Positions 22,395-36,700 of a stretch of 64,000 nucleotides of DNA are shown in pieces (positions within the stretch are counted from its first letter, which is position 1; each line of letters begins with the position of its first letter). The stretch comes from Stichopus chloronotus. Lineage: Eukaryota > Echinodermata > Holothuroidea > Aspidochirotida > Stichopodidae. Where the stretch lies: the NCBI GenBank assembly GCA_021234535.1, contig CM037839.1, positions 26,523,196 through 26,587,195 of the forward strand, written 5' to 3'. Made by a program: the position numbers and the translations under genes. The notes under the pieces are model-generated. The model was not told the origin of the DNA and did no database searches. It saw nothing but the letters and a program-made list of their open reading frames with translations.

Positions 22395-24170
22395 TTGATA
22401 GAAAGTGAAAGAGTTAATCTCCGAAGCTAAACTGAATTTCGAGCAGAGTGTCACTGATAATGTTACGGACAACCCGAAGGCATTCTTTTCTTATGTTAGG
22501 TCTAATTAGGCATAAGGTTAATGAAACTGTTGTTTCTATCCTCAGCAGATAATGTAGTTACCGATAGCCAAGATCTTGCAAAACTTCTTAACAATTACTT
22601 TGTGTCAGTTTTTACACAGGAAGATTTGTCAAATCTCCCTAGTGCCATTGCAAAAGTGTATCCCCATATTTGGACATATTTTCTAGTGATGTGGTTCTAA
22701 AAGAGTTTTCTCTGTGTATTCGTAAGCAATTACTTTCTGTCAGTTTTTACGCAGGAAGATTTGTCAAATCTCCCTTGTGTCATTGGAACAAAGTGTATCC
22801 CTGTATTTGGACATATTTTCTAGTGATGTGTGGTTCTAAAAGAGTTACTTTCTCTCAATATTTGTAAACCCCTTGGCCCAGATGCAGTCTATCCAATTTT
22901 GTTAAGGTCATTTGCTCATCATTTCTGTGTTTCACTGTCACTGGTCTTTAATAAATTTATGGTTGAAGCTTAAAGTACGGTATGTTCCTGAGGACTGGAG
23001 GTGTGCTAACATTACCCCAATTTTTAAAAAGGGAGATAAGTCACAGCCTTGAACTTTCAGGCATGTCAGTCTCACTGATGTTGTTTATAAGGTCATGGAC
23101 TCTATTGTTAAAAAGTCTGTAGTTACTTTCTTCAGTGAACATTCATTAATCAGAATGTTTCAACATGGCTTTTATCAGAAATGGTCTGGGCTCACCAATA
23201 TTTTGGAGTTCATGTATGGAAGATATTACTAATTCATTGGATAGGCAGAAGTATGTTGATGTTGTTTTTCTGAATTTCCAGAAAGCTTTTGATAAATCTT
23301 CCCAACAGCGTCTTTTGCTTAAAGAATATGAGTATCTGCGGGAATTTACTGACCTGGATTCGAGAACTGGCTAACATAGGAAACAAAGGTTGGTTTTAGA
23401 TGGTTGTGCTTCTTCTTGGCAAAGAGGTTCCTGGTGGGGTCCCCCAGGAGTCTGTGTTGGGTCTTCTTCTGTTTATTGCTTTTGTTAATGATATTGACGC
23501 TGATATTGTGTGTAGAGCCAAGAAGTTTGCTGATTACAATAAACTGTATTCTGAGGTCTCCTCTGAAGGTGATTCAGAAAGCTTTCAGAAGGATTTAGAC
23601 AGGGTTTTCGCTTGGTCTCAAGAGTGGCAAATGCTGTTCAGTATTGATAAATGCAAGGTATTCTTTCTTACACTTTGAATGAACAGTCAATACAAGAGGC
23701 ATACCCTCAATGCACGAGGTTTCTGCTGAAAGGCACTTACATGTCTACATTGATTCTACTTTACAGCCAACTAAGCAGTGTGTTGAAGCGACTAAAAGAG
23801 GGAATAGGATTAAAGGTATGATTTCAGTTTCCTTAAGCAAGACATAGCTGTAAGGTTGGTTAAGCCTCAGTTAGAGTATGCTGGCTGTTCAAGTTTGGAA
23901 CCGATATTTTTCTAAAGATACAGATTTATGTGAGGGTGTTCCCTATTGCAGTAGGTTACGTCCCTTAAATATCAAGTTTGCAAATAGTAAAATTACAAGA
24001 TGTCATTGTCTTAAACTAAAGAAGGTTCAAAGTAGGATCAATACTCATCGTTACTTCTTTTCTCAGAGGGTAGCTAATGAATCGAATGGGTTGCCTGAAG
24101 ATATAGTGATGACAAGGAGTGTTTAGTGTGTTTAAGAATGCACTGGACAAGTACTTTAAAGGGATTCCGC
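22395..24170 (+). mobile_element. CR1-clade LINE fragment (reverse transcriptase part), decayed
   Basis: It starts in ORF2 upstream of the reverse transcriptase (KELISEAKLNFEQSV, NPKAFFSYVRSN). It continues through EDWRCANITPIFKKGDKS, LNFQKAFDKS and KKFADYNKLYSEV (FADD changed to FADY), and ends FKNALDKYFKGIP just before a poly-C run at 24,174. It has multiple stops and frameshifts, and a 135-bp internal tandem duplication at 22,593-22,866. It belongs to the same broad clade as the 17.9-21.2 kb copy but is not a close relative. Confidence 0.85.
22593..22866 (+). repeat. 135-bp tandem duplication inside the CR1 fragment
   Basis: The block from 'aattactttgtgtcag' at 22,593 repeats from 22,728 ('aattactttctgtcag'). 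Both copies include 'aggaagatttgtcaaatctc' and 'tttggacatattttctagtg'. The copies differ at several sites. Confidence 0.85.
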
Positions 24171-24959
24171 AGTCCCCCCCCCCCCCACCAAAACAAATTT
24201 CGTTGGGGTACTACCGAAATATAGGCAACAAAGAGAGGAAAAAAAACAAAACAGAAATACAAATGGAGCTGCTTCAAATGCAATTTTCTTTTCTTCCTTT
24301 TCATGATTCTGTATTCATCATCATAATTAGAATGGAACAGCATACATGAACCCAGCTTCCCTGAGAAAGTTAAAAACAGAAAATATTCAGGTAATAGCCC
24401 AAAATAAATGCCTTGTTAGAAATATCTAACATCAAAATTACCTTTAAATCCCTCTTTTAACTTTTTGTGCAAATTATTGATCTAGCAAAATATATTAGAA
24501 TTGTCACTGCTGCGCTACAGTATGCAGAGGCCACCAAATAGTGAGCCAGTCTGGTGAAAATAAAGACTAGATTTTAGCCTTTTCATGGAAGCACTGACTC
24601 CAGTACTAAGACAATATTCAAACAGTGTCTGGACCAACAGATTGCTGACGCAATATTCAACCGTGCATGGGTCACTTAAATCTTACATTCTCTTGAAGTT
24701 TTCAAACATAACCAAACCAAGGCAAACATTATCCAGAGTAAGCTAACAGATGATCCAACTGCTGAAGATTCACTAGATCCTTGCTTTCTATGTTTTTAAA
24801 AAATATCAAAAAGTGAAACTGCTCTCAAAGCCATTGGAATCCCTTGACAGACAGTCAAGTAAGAATTGAAAGAATCAGATGGGACAGGACTAATAATTCC
24901 ATTATGAGATTAAAATTAGATTAGTCAGAATTACAGATGTAAGATTAGTGGGAGCAGGA

Positions 24960-25560
24960 TCAATGATTTGGTATAGTGTTCATGGATCAAGGATAGGCAG
25001 GATTTATTAATCAGTAAAGTATTCATGGATCAGAATAGGCAGGATTTGATCATTCAGTAAGGTATTCATGGATCAAGACTAGGCAGCATTGATAATTCAA
25101 TAAGGTATTCATGGATCAGAATAGCCAGGATTGATCATTCAGTAAGGTATTCATGGATCAAGGCTAGGCAGCATTGATAATTCAATAAGGTATTCATGGA
25201 TCAGAATAGCCAGGATTGATCATTCAGTAAGGTATTCATGGATCAAGGCTAGGCAGCATTGATAATTCTATAAGGTATTCAAGGATCAGAATAGGCAAGA
25301 TTTGATCATTCAGTAAGGTATTCATGGATCAAGGCTAGGCAGCATTGATAATTCAATAAGGTATTCATGGATCAGAATAGCCAGGATTGATCATTCAGTA
25401 AGGCATTAATGGAACAGGATAGGCAGGACTGATCATATATAGGGTATTTAAGGATTAGCAATGGAAGGGTTATTCATTTACTAAAGTTTTATGGATCAAC
25501 AAAAGACAGGATTGATCATTTTATGGGGTATTCATGGATCAGTGAAGGCAGAATTAACAA
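24960..25560 (+). repeat. Minisatellite with 85-bp higher-order unit
   Basis: About 600 bp of tandem repeats around 'ggtattcatggatca'. In the centre, two subunits of about 42-43 bp alternate: one with 'aaggctaggcagcattgata', one with 'gaatagccaggattgatc'. Together they make an 85-bp unit repeated about four times with high identity, while the flanking units are more diverged. Confidence 0.85.
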
Positions 25561-26926
25561 AAATAGTGGATCAATATTAACAAGGAATTCATTGAACAGT
25601 TGAAAAGGGACTGACATCTAAGACACAAAGGAATTTCACAAAACAAACATTGGTTGCTTATGTGAAGGGGATTGCAAACCATTCAGATTTCCCAAGCTGA
25701 TATTAGCTCTAGCAACTGAAGGCTAAAACTTTTGGTGAATACAGGCCCTGTATTCCTAGGGAGCTACAGGTGTTACTATAACTATTGCAAAACAAAATAA
25801 AGCTAATTAAAGCCCATGGTCATTGCTACCTCTTGCACCATACAAAAGTGACATTTTCTTTTAGAAAAAAAAAATATTTCTTTACATGGGGGGGTTAGAA
25901 AAAGATACACACAACCTCACATCCGAAAACAAGACAGATATACCCTAACGTCACGATGCAAGAGGGTCAAAAACAAAAAAAAGAAAACATGGTTTGTTTA
26001 AGTATTAAATGGACAGTGAAGAGAAGCACTAAATCCAGAAATCCCATCGTTCCTTCCTGAAACCTGGAATAAATGTTCATGGAAGACTTTAAAAACAGTT
26101 AATAGAAGGTGATGGAGTTTTCAATACTCCAAACCAGTGATCTGAAAACAGTATCGCAATAGCAGATCTAAATGCACAATGTAACTGTTGTGACAATTGT
26201 AAGAAATAACTTGCCCTGGTGCCATGCTGAGACAACAATAAACCATATTAATAATGGAACATTACTGAACAGCAACCATCTGTCCTGACTGGATTTAATG
26301 GGAGCATTTAACGAATATCCTACACCACAGTAATTACACGCTTTCACTTTTCATTTATACTCCACCATTTTGGTCATTTCATTCCTGTTAACATGACACA
26401 ATGACTGAATGTTTACCTTCAAACAAAACATTGACTCACATTCCTATGATTGGATCATGACCTGACAAACATCCAGCTGGATAAATACCATCAGACAAAT
26501 GTCCCCTTAAAAAATGGCCGCCAGGTGGGTGTTTCTTTTCACCTGGTGGTAAAAGACGAAGTGGATCTGTTCATGAAGGGGTGGTATTAATCCCAGGGGC
26601 AATTGTCCGTCCACCAGCTGTACGATGTTCTCAATACAGACCAGCTGTAAATCTGCTGGTCACGTTATGTCTTGGCATGCCTGACTTCACCAAACTTATC
26701 AACATCATATGATTTGTACACCTTGAAATAAAAAGAGACTAAGGTGACAGGCTGTCAGAAGAGTTACGCTTGCATCAAAGACCTTGGGAAGCTTGAGCTA
26801 TATCATGTAAATAGTACTGTAACTATGATTAGATTGCAATACTGAAAATCATAGGCTCTTACACAGTAAGTGGGGAATCACCCATAAACTGTTTAGCTAT
26901 TATATAGGTGTTTTCCCCACATGACG
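25561..26926. other. Gene-free DNA between AOPEP and TXN
   Basis: No exon or RNA gene recognised. A short palindromic pair CACCTGGTGG / CCAGGTGG lies near 26,522-26,553. Confidence 0.5.
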
Positions 26927-26932
26927 TTTATT
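26927..26932 (-). terminator. Candidate thioredoxin poly(A) signal
   Basis: TTTATT on plus, AATAAA on the gene strand, about 770 bases after the thioredoxin stop codon. I see no closer canonical hexamer on this strand. A variant signal nearer the stop is possible. Confidence 0.35.
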
Positions 26933-27699
26933 TCTGAGATTACACAGCAATACACTACAGTTCTAAATCTAAGAAAACATGCTTTGCAAACCTTTCAAAA
27001 AGAAAAAGCTTTGGATTCAGATTTCACATTAGTAAATACTACAGATCAAGGGCTCAAACATAATCTCAAGTTTACGCATCATCTCGGGCTTACAGTACTT
27101 GAATAAACAATACTGTAGTTCAACTGGTCTTTCCATTCTTGGATTGTTCTAATTGAAATCAGCTCCTGGTTAAGTTTTCAAATCAACTTTCAGTATTAAT
27201 ATTGACAATTGAAATGACTTGATTTTGCTGACAATGAGACTTGTCTACAACTTAACTGCAAAAATCCAAAAAACAGTACAAAAAGAATTTTGCCCCAAGA
27301 GAAACATTTTTAATACCCAATAAAAATAAAACCTATAACGTAACAAAGCTGTACATCAGTTTTGATAGTGTCAGCATTGAAAAATGTTGGTGTGAAAACT
27401 TGAAATGAGTTTGTCTCTAACATCTGCAAAGGAATCAGGAGAAGGGGCTGTTAAAAAAAAATACAATTGTTATAAATATGACAAAATGGAGAGAAAAAAT
27501 GATAAATTCTTCAGAGTAAAATAAAATGAAAAAAAAAATGGAATTGCTTAAATTGCAGACTTTCGATGTACCAAAGAGAGGTTACCCATGTCAACTGCTT
27601 CATGGAATCCATTACTGCATGGAATCGGGTAGATGGAATCGTTCAAATCTAGGTGATTGATGACCAACCAATGGGTGATGTGCATACATGCAAAGACCA

Positions 27700-27762
27700 T
27701 TACTGAAGAGCAGCGACATTTTCCTTCAGTTTCTCTAAACTGGCTCCCTTAAAGGAGGTTTT
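27700..27762 (-). CDS. TXN: TXN last coding exon (residues 87-106, stop)
   Basis: Acceptor 'cttcag' at 27,762, TAA at 27,700-27,702. It encodes [20 protein letters not shown], the C-terminal helix. Confidence 0.93.
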   Translation of the reverse strand, partial: KTSFKGASLEKLKENVAALQ

Positions 27763-30700
27763 CTGAAGAGACAAAGATACCAAGAGGAATATCATGGCAC
27801 AACCAGTAACAACAACAAGTAATTATTCCTACACAATTGCACTGCAACCACCTCCCACAAAATACATACACACACCATGGTTTTGCTACATACATGACTA
27901 AGCCATAGAAGGGCAGATGAGCAAGGTATGAACTTAATTGCTTCAGAACTGGATCCAAACCAATTTTAAGACAACATAACTTGCAAACAGCTAAAGGTTG
28001 GAAAGCAGTTTCCCCTGAATATGACCAGATTATCTCAAAAAATCAAATTTTGGCATGTACTTTTGTTCCCCCTAAAGGTGTAGTTAGACATCTAACAAGC
28101 GTTACATACGTGCATTACATACAGCAAATGTTGAGGTCAGAGTTGTTTACTTAACCCTTCTCACTACATGCGAAATGCTTGAAGGAATAATAAAATAAAA
28201 CTGTCTGAAATAATTTGGATGTTTCAATAGAAGACATCAAGTCCACATCTGTAGAATCATTATACTGTATCTTGAGGTGGGAAGGCCCCAAGAAACACTA
28301 AACATGAGAGCCTATGGCTAGTCTTGTGTTAAGATGATGGTAGGGCTTTCTTCTTCCAGTAACTTACTGATACATCCCATACAGTTCTAGAAACTCATAC
28401 ATACAGCACGCCCTTACTATGACGTACCAGTCACTGCTCTCGATTGTCTTGTCATGTTCCTCAGCACGTGTTTATGATTCTATTGAAAATCAGGCCATTT
28501 ACCTCCCAATAATGACGGAACCAATCAGATTCACATTACCACAAATAAAAACGTGAATATTCATTATGAGGTGGCAAATTTCGATTCACTAATCACATCA
28601 ATGATGTAGCTAGCTCACATCGATTTTACTGTGCACTGATTGTTGACAATATGTGATAGACTCAGAGTGGATATGAATAGCGAACGTATGGGCTGTGCCT
28701 CCTGTCACTAGGTACACACCCACAGACATAGGAGTTGTCAAAGAATTAGTGCATGAAAGCAATTCGAGGATACAACAGTTCAAGCAGAGCAGTACATACG
28801 GTAGAAGGGGCCGTGCAAGACAGCAATGTTACCAACCAAAATATGTTATGGTGTTATGTGTTATGGGAAGGAATGTGAAAAGAAGGGGAAAGATTCACTA
28901 AGACTCGACCAAGACTAATCTCTGGCACATCCCATCAAACATTTCTCAACTCATTTCTTTTTTTTTTCTTTGTTGTCACTTTTACCTAGCCGAAGCAACA
29001 AAAATTTCTTGCACAAACTTACCAGTTCCCCTGATTTGTAGAAGTGAAAGGTGGGCATTGCCTCAATTCCCTTATCTTCTGCTAGATCCTAGTGTAAGCA
29101 GAACAAGAAAAAAAAAAAGTGGGGGGATCCTGTAATGTATTGTATTAACCTGTATAATGTCTGAGAGTAAACAGAATCATGGAAGTAATTTCAAAGAGAT
29201 ATTACAAGCAAATTTTATCCAAAGTTTTATTATTCACACTAAATCCTAGAGTAAACGCAAGACAATAGTTTTCCACTCCTACGTTATTTCAAATCTGCAA
29301 CCTGTAATGGTATTAGGTACAATCACACACGTTGCACGTGAGGACTCATACTGAACTGTACTGATCAAGTCTAAATTTTCTAACAGTGGCTTCTTTTGCT
29401 TGTCAAGTCAGGCTGCTATATTTTGTATCCCTCTTAGCTTTAGCTCTTAGACATATTAAAGTACACAATGTTCACTGTTTTTTAAAGATTTTACAGTATA
29501 AAGAAGAAAATACAAACAAGATGACATTTGTTTGTGTCAAATCTTGAAAAGCTCTTAAATGGAGAAGTCACTGTTGAAATTACTGAATTTTTAAGTCTTT
29601 GCAATAAAAGTCAAAACGGCCATGAAACCGATCTTTTCAGTATCAGTAAAGATACAGTAAGTGCAGATGTGTAAAATAAAAACTTAACCGACTGGAGTTA
29701 AACAGACATTTGTCCTCCACATTTTCAAGAATGTGCACTCCCTTTTTGGATTAATATTTCAAAACTACACGGAATTTCCATGCAATCACTCACTGTACAG
29801 TATGTAAGAAATAAATTACTTTTAGGCCTGTACACACTGTCAACACGTTTAGGATACATGTGAAGACACATGTTGCCAACACATCAGGACAAAGAGATTT
29901 TGTCCTTGCATACACATGTCACAGACACGTTTTGCGACACACTGGGCAACATATGTCCGTGACATGTCAAAACACGGGCGGGAAAGCAGGATTTTGGAAG
30001 GAAGATGGAGGAATCACTATGGAGAAGATGTGCTTTGAAAGCAGCTGCAACAATACTGGCAGTTGTTGCAGAAAAGAGACAGAAAATACGAAACGCACCA
30101 CAAAAGAGGCTAGTGGACAAAGCCTTGGATCACCGTAAGAGAGCAACATGGGCGTATCGCTGTCTCTTGAAGAAGCTCATGTTGGGAGGTAGACGACTCT
30201 ATATTAACTTAAGGAATATGAAGGAACCTCCGTGGGCAAATTCATTTAACTCATCCTCTAAAGGAGTTGTTACGAGTTCAAAAATAGTCTCATCTTCAAA
30301 AGATTGGCTGCGACATGGAAGCCAAGCCTCACCACAGATCTCTGATATTTTTATGTGGGCTTTGTTGTACGAGGAATGGGTATTATACTGTTTTTTACTG
30401 TTGGAAACTGTGTGTATTAAAAGGACTGAAGAAGAAGCATGAGGTACACATTTTTGTATGGATACACATATTTTATGGATGGAAAATTAAGTAGTTCTCA
30501 CAAAAATCGCCGGAAGCATGCGCTGCATTGTTTTCCCATATTCTCCTCCCCAAATGTCCACAACATCCGTCTCAAAGTTTCATATCTATCTGTAACTTCC
30601 CCGACCCCAACCTGCAGCCTCCCTGTAAGTCTTTGAGATAACAAGACAGATTTAATTTAGAAAATAAATAATTTTACAGAGACACTATGTTAACAAGACA

Positions 30701-33700
30701 GTGAAACAAGATTTTGTTGTGGCCACTAACAGCATTTCTTGCAAAACCTATGTGCACTATCTTCAACCACCAAAAAACAGAAAGTAAACCATGTGTAGCT
30801 TTCAAACTGACATCTACCCCAAGCACATAAAAGAGGCTACTTTGAAACACTGGAATGTAATATCAGAGCACTGATACTAACCACGCTGTTTCTGAATGAA
30901 CTGATTCTTTCCTATGTGAAGGCTCAAAATCTGTATGACTTACTTGCTGAATCAAGACTGCAAAGTATACAGAGAATTGCTCAACAGTCAGAATTCACCA
31001 CCATACTAGAGTTTATACTCAATTGCCAGCCCTAGAAAAGTGCATTTTCGAATGGTGCAAATATTACGAGATACAGTCAAATATAAAAAAAAAAAAAATT
31101 AAAAAGGTTTACTGCTGCTGAAGCTCTTACACAAGTGTGAAAGCAGAAACCGGCCCAGTTGGTTCATAAAAACCAACGTTTTTGTCACATTACAACTTAA
31201 AAGAAATATTTGCTGTTTTTTTATAACTCAAAAGTGCTGATCTGCTTCACTATGTGGGTGAGCGACACACTGGTTTACCTGGCATTTCCCCTGTTTTCAC
31301 TGGAGTTCGGTGTCACTTTGTGAAGTTATACGGGACCAGAGGTGCTGATCAGCTGATTCAAATATGATATCTGATTGGTTAGGACCGAGGGCACATGTTG
31401 CTGGAAAAAAGATTCTGAACCACTGGCAACATGTGTCGATACATTTCGGGATACGTGTTGCCAACTTTTTTTTGCTCTGCACACACTGTCAACATTTTTG
31501 GAAACAAGGTGTTGCAGCAACATGTGTTGACACAAGAGTCCTGAAATGTTGAAAGTGTCCATAGGCCTTTAGACTTTTATGGGTGAATAAACCATACAGA
31601 CCCTAAACTTGGTAAAATAACAGAAGGTCTCGATGGTTTATGGACCAATGAAATTCAGCCTAAAGTACAGTAATTGATTACTTTTGTATAGGCTGCAGTG
31701 TAATGTCACCAAGCTCTTTCATCTGATTCTGTGTTGAATCCTGGTTGAAAACTGGTAATACTACTTGTTGCCTAGCAACCAACCGTCTCAAGCCAGTGTG
31801 TTGCTAGCACTTACACTGCAGACTAATGAAATGTATAGCTAGTGTTCTTGCATGCTAATGAGATAAACTCACTGTCATTAAAGAGTAGCAGACATTGACT
31901 GACCTGTTGCAAACCAACCATTAACAGGGCTGACAAGTGAATAACGGATAGTTGAGGATTGTAGATATTACAAAGAAAATTATCAGAACGGCAGAAAACA
32001 TACTGCAAACATACCTCTCCCCCCAAAAAAGAAAGAAAAAAAGTGTTGCCATTGGAAAGCAGCTCATCCACAAGACATTTATGTACCTCTGTTGAAGGTG
32101 TTCACTAATGAGGTGCTACATGACATAATGTAGTACTGTACACTACTGTACACTACTATGAGACCAAAATTCACAATGTTTTGAGAAATTGTACAAAATT
32201 TACTCACCCCAGCTTCATCCACATTTACTTTGAGGAAGACAACATTTTCATTTTCCTCTGCAAGTTTCTGTTGAGAAGCAGTAAATGCATGACTCTGATG
32301 GTGCACATGACAAGGACTGTTATAATGACATGGAGCTGACCTGATATTATCACACAACACAGAGGCAAGTAATAACCTGCTACCAATCCATACAAGACAC
32401 AGTTGACAGAGGGGACATGCATAAAAGTAAACAGGTACAGCAACGGCAATCAACACCCAAGATTCATGTGTATCAGATTGTAAATGCAAACTCTGTAAAA
32501 TTAAGAGCAATATTTGTTACTTTGTGGGTACATTTCAAAGCTTGCAGTATTACTGTCAGATAACACAGGCAGTAGAGTGTAACCAGACTCCAACCAGCAT
32601 ACACTGAATGTACTGTACATGTGGGCTGCAGCTTCTCTTACAGTGAATGAGATTAACCAGTGTGTCAAACAAGTTATTGTGACACCAACTTGATCATATA
32701 TTCAACAGACCTTACTTTTCTGATTTGCATTCCTGAAATGTTGGTGTTGTTGTTAACTATACCACAAACACAGTGCTATCATTCACAGTATGGAATGGGA
32801 GACCCTGTCACTTATCAAGCAAGGAGACTTCAAGGAAAAAATAAAGATTGCTGACGGAAAGAAGCTCAATTCAAAAGGACACCGCAGAATATCGTAGATA
32901 TAATGGAACTCACCTTGACATCTGGAGCTATTCTTTTGCATGGTCCACACCAGTCAGCATAGAAGTCCACAACAACCAGCTTGTCACCAGCTGCCTTCAA
33001 AGCAGCATCAAATTCTGCCTGTGAAAGTTCATATAAAGGACACTTTAAATAAAAGCAAACCTCACTCGTCAGAACCTGCTACAGTGGACTGGTACCCTGA
33101 CCTATATATTGCCATTATATTTCACTGTCCATTTTACATTTGCTTCATCTAAACCAGGAGTGCCAAAACAGTTGATTGCAGTCTACTGGTCTACTTTCTG
33201 TCTACTGGGATACTTTCTGACTGAATCTTGCATTTGTAGATGATTTTCTCAGCACAAATCTGTTGAAGAGATATGCCTACACAAGATTTGGTAGATGAAA
33301 GTGCAAAAAGGTTATGTAAGATGTATGTCCCAACTAGCTATCCTCCTATCACTGCTCCCCATTTTCATTTCCTTGAAATACACACTGTACTTCAGCTACA
33401 ATGGGTATCATTAAATAGACACCTTCAAATCCTTTTCAGTGAGGACTACTTCAGTTTATTCATGAATTTCCCTTCTGATGTCTATTCACTTTATTTTGAG
33501 GTCCTCATACATGATTCTACCCCAAATGGAAAATGGCTGTGATCCTCCTAAATATCAGCCCACATAACGGAAGTGTATAATTACTCATGCATCAGCTCTG
33601 ACTGCTTTCGTAATGCCGACGTCCGCGAACTATCGATGGGATTTTGAATGAGCGTACAGACTGCAAGCTATTAAAATTCATGTATGCCGATGTAATAGAT

Positions 33701-36700
33701 TACACTCAGTAGCACTCGATACTTCTTTTCCTTCGGCTATGACTATTCATGCTCTTTTGAACCAATCATCAGATGTCAAAAATGACTCATAAACATAGAG
33801 ACGTTGGATCTTAGATGAGATAAATCTCTAAGCGTTGGCAGGTGCCTAGGTTTATAGGCCACTGTACTGTATGTTAAATGGCCCTACATAACAAAACCTG
33901 CTGGGAAGGTTACCTAAATAGTGGCACCAGCTCCCTTTCAATCCACGCCAGATAGGAAGGCAGCGCTATTGTGGTGGACTGTTATGACATTCCACACTCA
34001 GTTCCCTACTCTGCAAGTACAATACATGCTATTATAGATAAGCCTATTGGCTGACATGCTTAATCAACTTCATTCACACACTAAAACCTACATGCATAAA
34101 TCTACCAGCCTGTAAATACTTCTATATCCCTGTTCAACTAAATGACTGTTACTCTGTACCACTAGTAATTCAACTAAATTGACTTTAACTTTAGGGCTGC
34201 ACATTTATGAGGGTAACATCTGACAGGGTGCACACGTAGTCCTTGATTGGTATGCATGTACAGTACACACTCCATGATGACTGTAAGGCTGCAGTACTGT
34301 AGGAGGCATAATTTAAGAAATGAAGTACTATACATGTACACCTAGCACATAAATCTTTCATATGCTGTTCAACACATTCACCACTTTCCCTTCATTCACT
34401 CCTATTTCTTCATCCAACCTTACCCACTGACAACAAACGTCTTCATTCCAACCCCGTCCAATCCCCTTCAGTTATGCCATCCCATTTTCTTAAAGGTACT
34501 GTAGTAACTTATCACCCTGAGCTATATTTTTAGCTTCCAGATAGCAAAATTCTCAACTGGTTCTACAGTAAGTTACTGCACTCTGATTGGCAGCAAATCC
34601 AAAAGATGCAGAGTATCTCAAATTACACAGCATACACAGGGACCCTTTGTTTTGATTACACATGTGGAAGAATTTCAGACAGGCTGTGGGAGGGACTGGA
34701 GGTACAGTAAGTGGTTTGGAGAATTGAAACTGTCTAGGGTGATGAGTTTTTGTCTTTAAAAGGATAGTCCAGCCAGAAATTTAGCTTTGATATGTTTAAG
34801 AGTAAGTAAATGTGACCCTTATAGTAAAACTCCCATTCAGCTCCCATGCGTGGTTCTCACGATTTTATCAGTTCGAGTTACCCCCTTTGCTACCAACTGG
34901 GAACTTGAAGCAAACAAGAGTGACATCATCTCTTCACATTGCTAAAGATTCTTTTGTTTTCTTCATTTTTAAATTTATTATTTTGACCTTGAAATCAGCA
35001 GGTGGTCAGCCTACATACTGGTTACGTGAAGGTCACAAAACTCTCATACCCCTCATACATTCACATTATGATATCACTATATATTGAAGTATTAAATTTG
35101 GTGTACATTTTAAAGAAAAACATAAAATACTTTATCAATGTGGGGAAATGACATCACTCCTGCTTGCTTCAAGTCAACTGTTGGTAACAAATGTGGCAAC
35201 TTCAACTGCTCATATCTCGGGAACCACACATGGGAATTGAATGGAAGTTTCACTGTAATGGTCAGATTAACTTACTCTTCAACATATCAAAGCCAAATCT
35301 GTGGCTAGACCATCCTTTTAATGCAAGCACTGCTACAGTACCAAATACACTGCCCATGTTGTACACAGACCACATACTACACAGCATCAACTGCAATAGG
35401 CTAATTCATGTTCAAACATGCCATTTCAGTGGGTTTGGCTACACACTAACTGTAAGGTACATACCATAGATAATCTGGCATATGTAGTGAGAGTATAATG
35501 TAGTGTACTTGTACATAACTGAAAAATCAACACATTGTCAAACAATACAATCATATTAGATGGCTCTATAATGACAGGCTTGTTATTACTCAGTTATGTC
35601 AGCATAGAATTGCAATTTGACCTTCGGCAAAAACCAAAATGATTCTTCAACTCAGAATGGTACAACGTCGTCCAAAATACAATTCCCTGTCTTCGGATGT
35701 CTACTTAAAATTACACTGCAGGTTCTCACTACCTGACTCAGGGCTGTTGACCAATAATAATCAACTGAGTTTGAACTCCACCAAAGCATTTGAGTTGAGT
35801 ATTACGGTACCTTGTCTGGCACTGCACACTTTTGTATACTAATAAAGAAAACTGCTCAACTTTTCGGTCTGATATAAGGTGCTGACAAGACGATCACTTA
35901 GCCTACACAGCCAGCAATAGGATTGTTTTGATATTGCAATACCGGCAAATGATCTCATTGTGAGACTTTGCTTCTGATATTGTTTGTGAAATGACCCAAA
36001 CGATAATGTCTGTGCATTTAAAGAAAAAAAAAAAATGACAATTTTCCTGCAAACAGATTTGGATGACATCTACTACTTGTACATAGCATATGGAATCAAG
36101 AATTTAGACCTTACAAGTTTATTTAACTTTAATGGACTAGTTTCATTAATATGAAAATTAAGCATCACGTCAGGTGAATATACTTAGACTGCACAATGTA
36201 ACTACTGTACAAAATCCACATAGTTTCACACAGTGCTTTGATTCCAACTTATCACTAAGATATCGTGATATCGTTTGGCAATTGAGTGAAGTGCTTGTGA
36301 TATTGATTACAAAAATTTCATATCATATTTCATATTCAACAACACTACCCAGCGTACAGCAAAAAGTGGAAGCAGAATCCATCAATGTATAGCATATTAT
36401 TATGTTTGGGTTGTTGATGAATCAAAAGAATAACTTCCGAACAAAGTAATCTATGACTTAAACTCTAATAAACATAACTAAGTAGTAGAATTAACATGAT
36501 AGTCTTGCCTTGAGAATGTCTTACAGTGGCTTAAACTCTTTTCAATTTAAGGCTTTTAAAGCTTCATTGTGGATCAACAAGACACTAATACATGACAACA
36601 TGGCCAAACACTGTACTAGTGTGTTGGGCACAAACAACCAAATGAAATCTTCATGGGAAAACATACCAGCTTTAGTTATTTGGTTACAATTTATGAAACA

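Noticed and set aside
24960..25560. CRISPR-like array
   Set aside because: Units are contiguous with no unique spacers, the locus is eukaryotic, and the pattern is a minisatellite.
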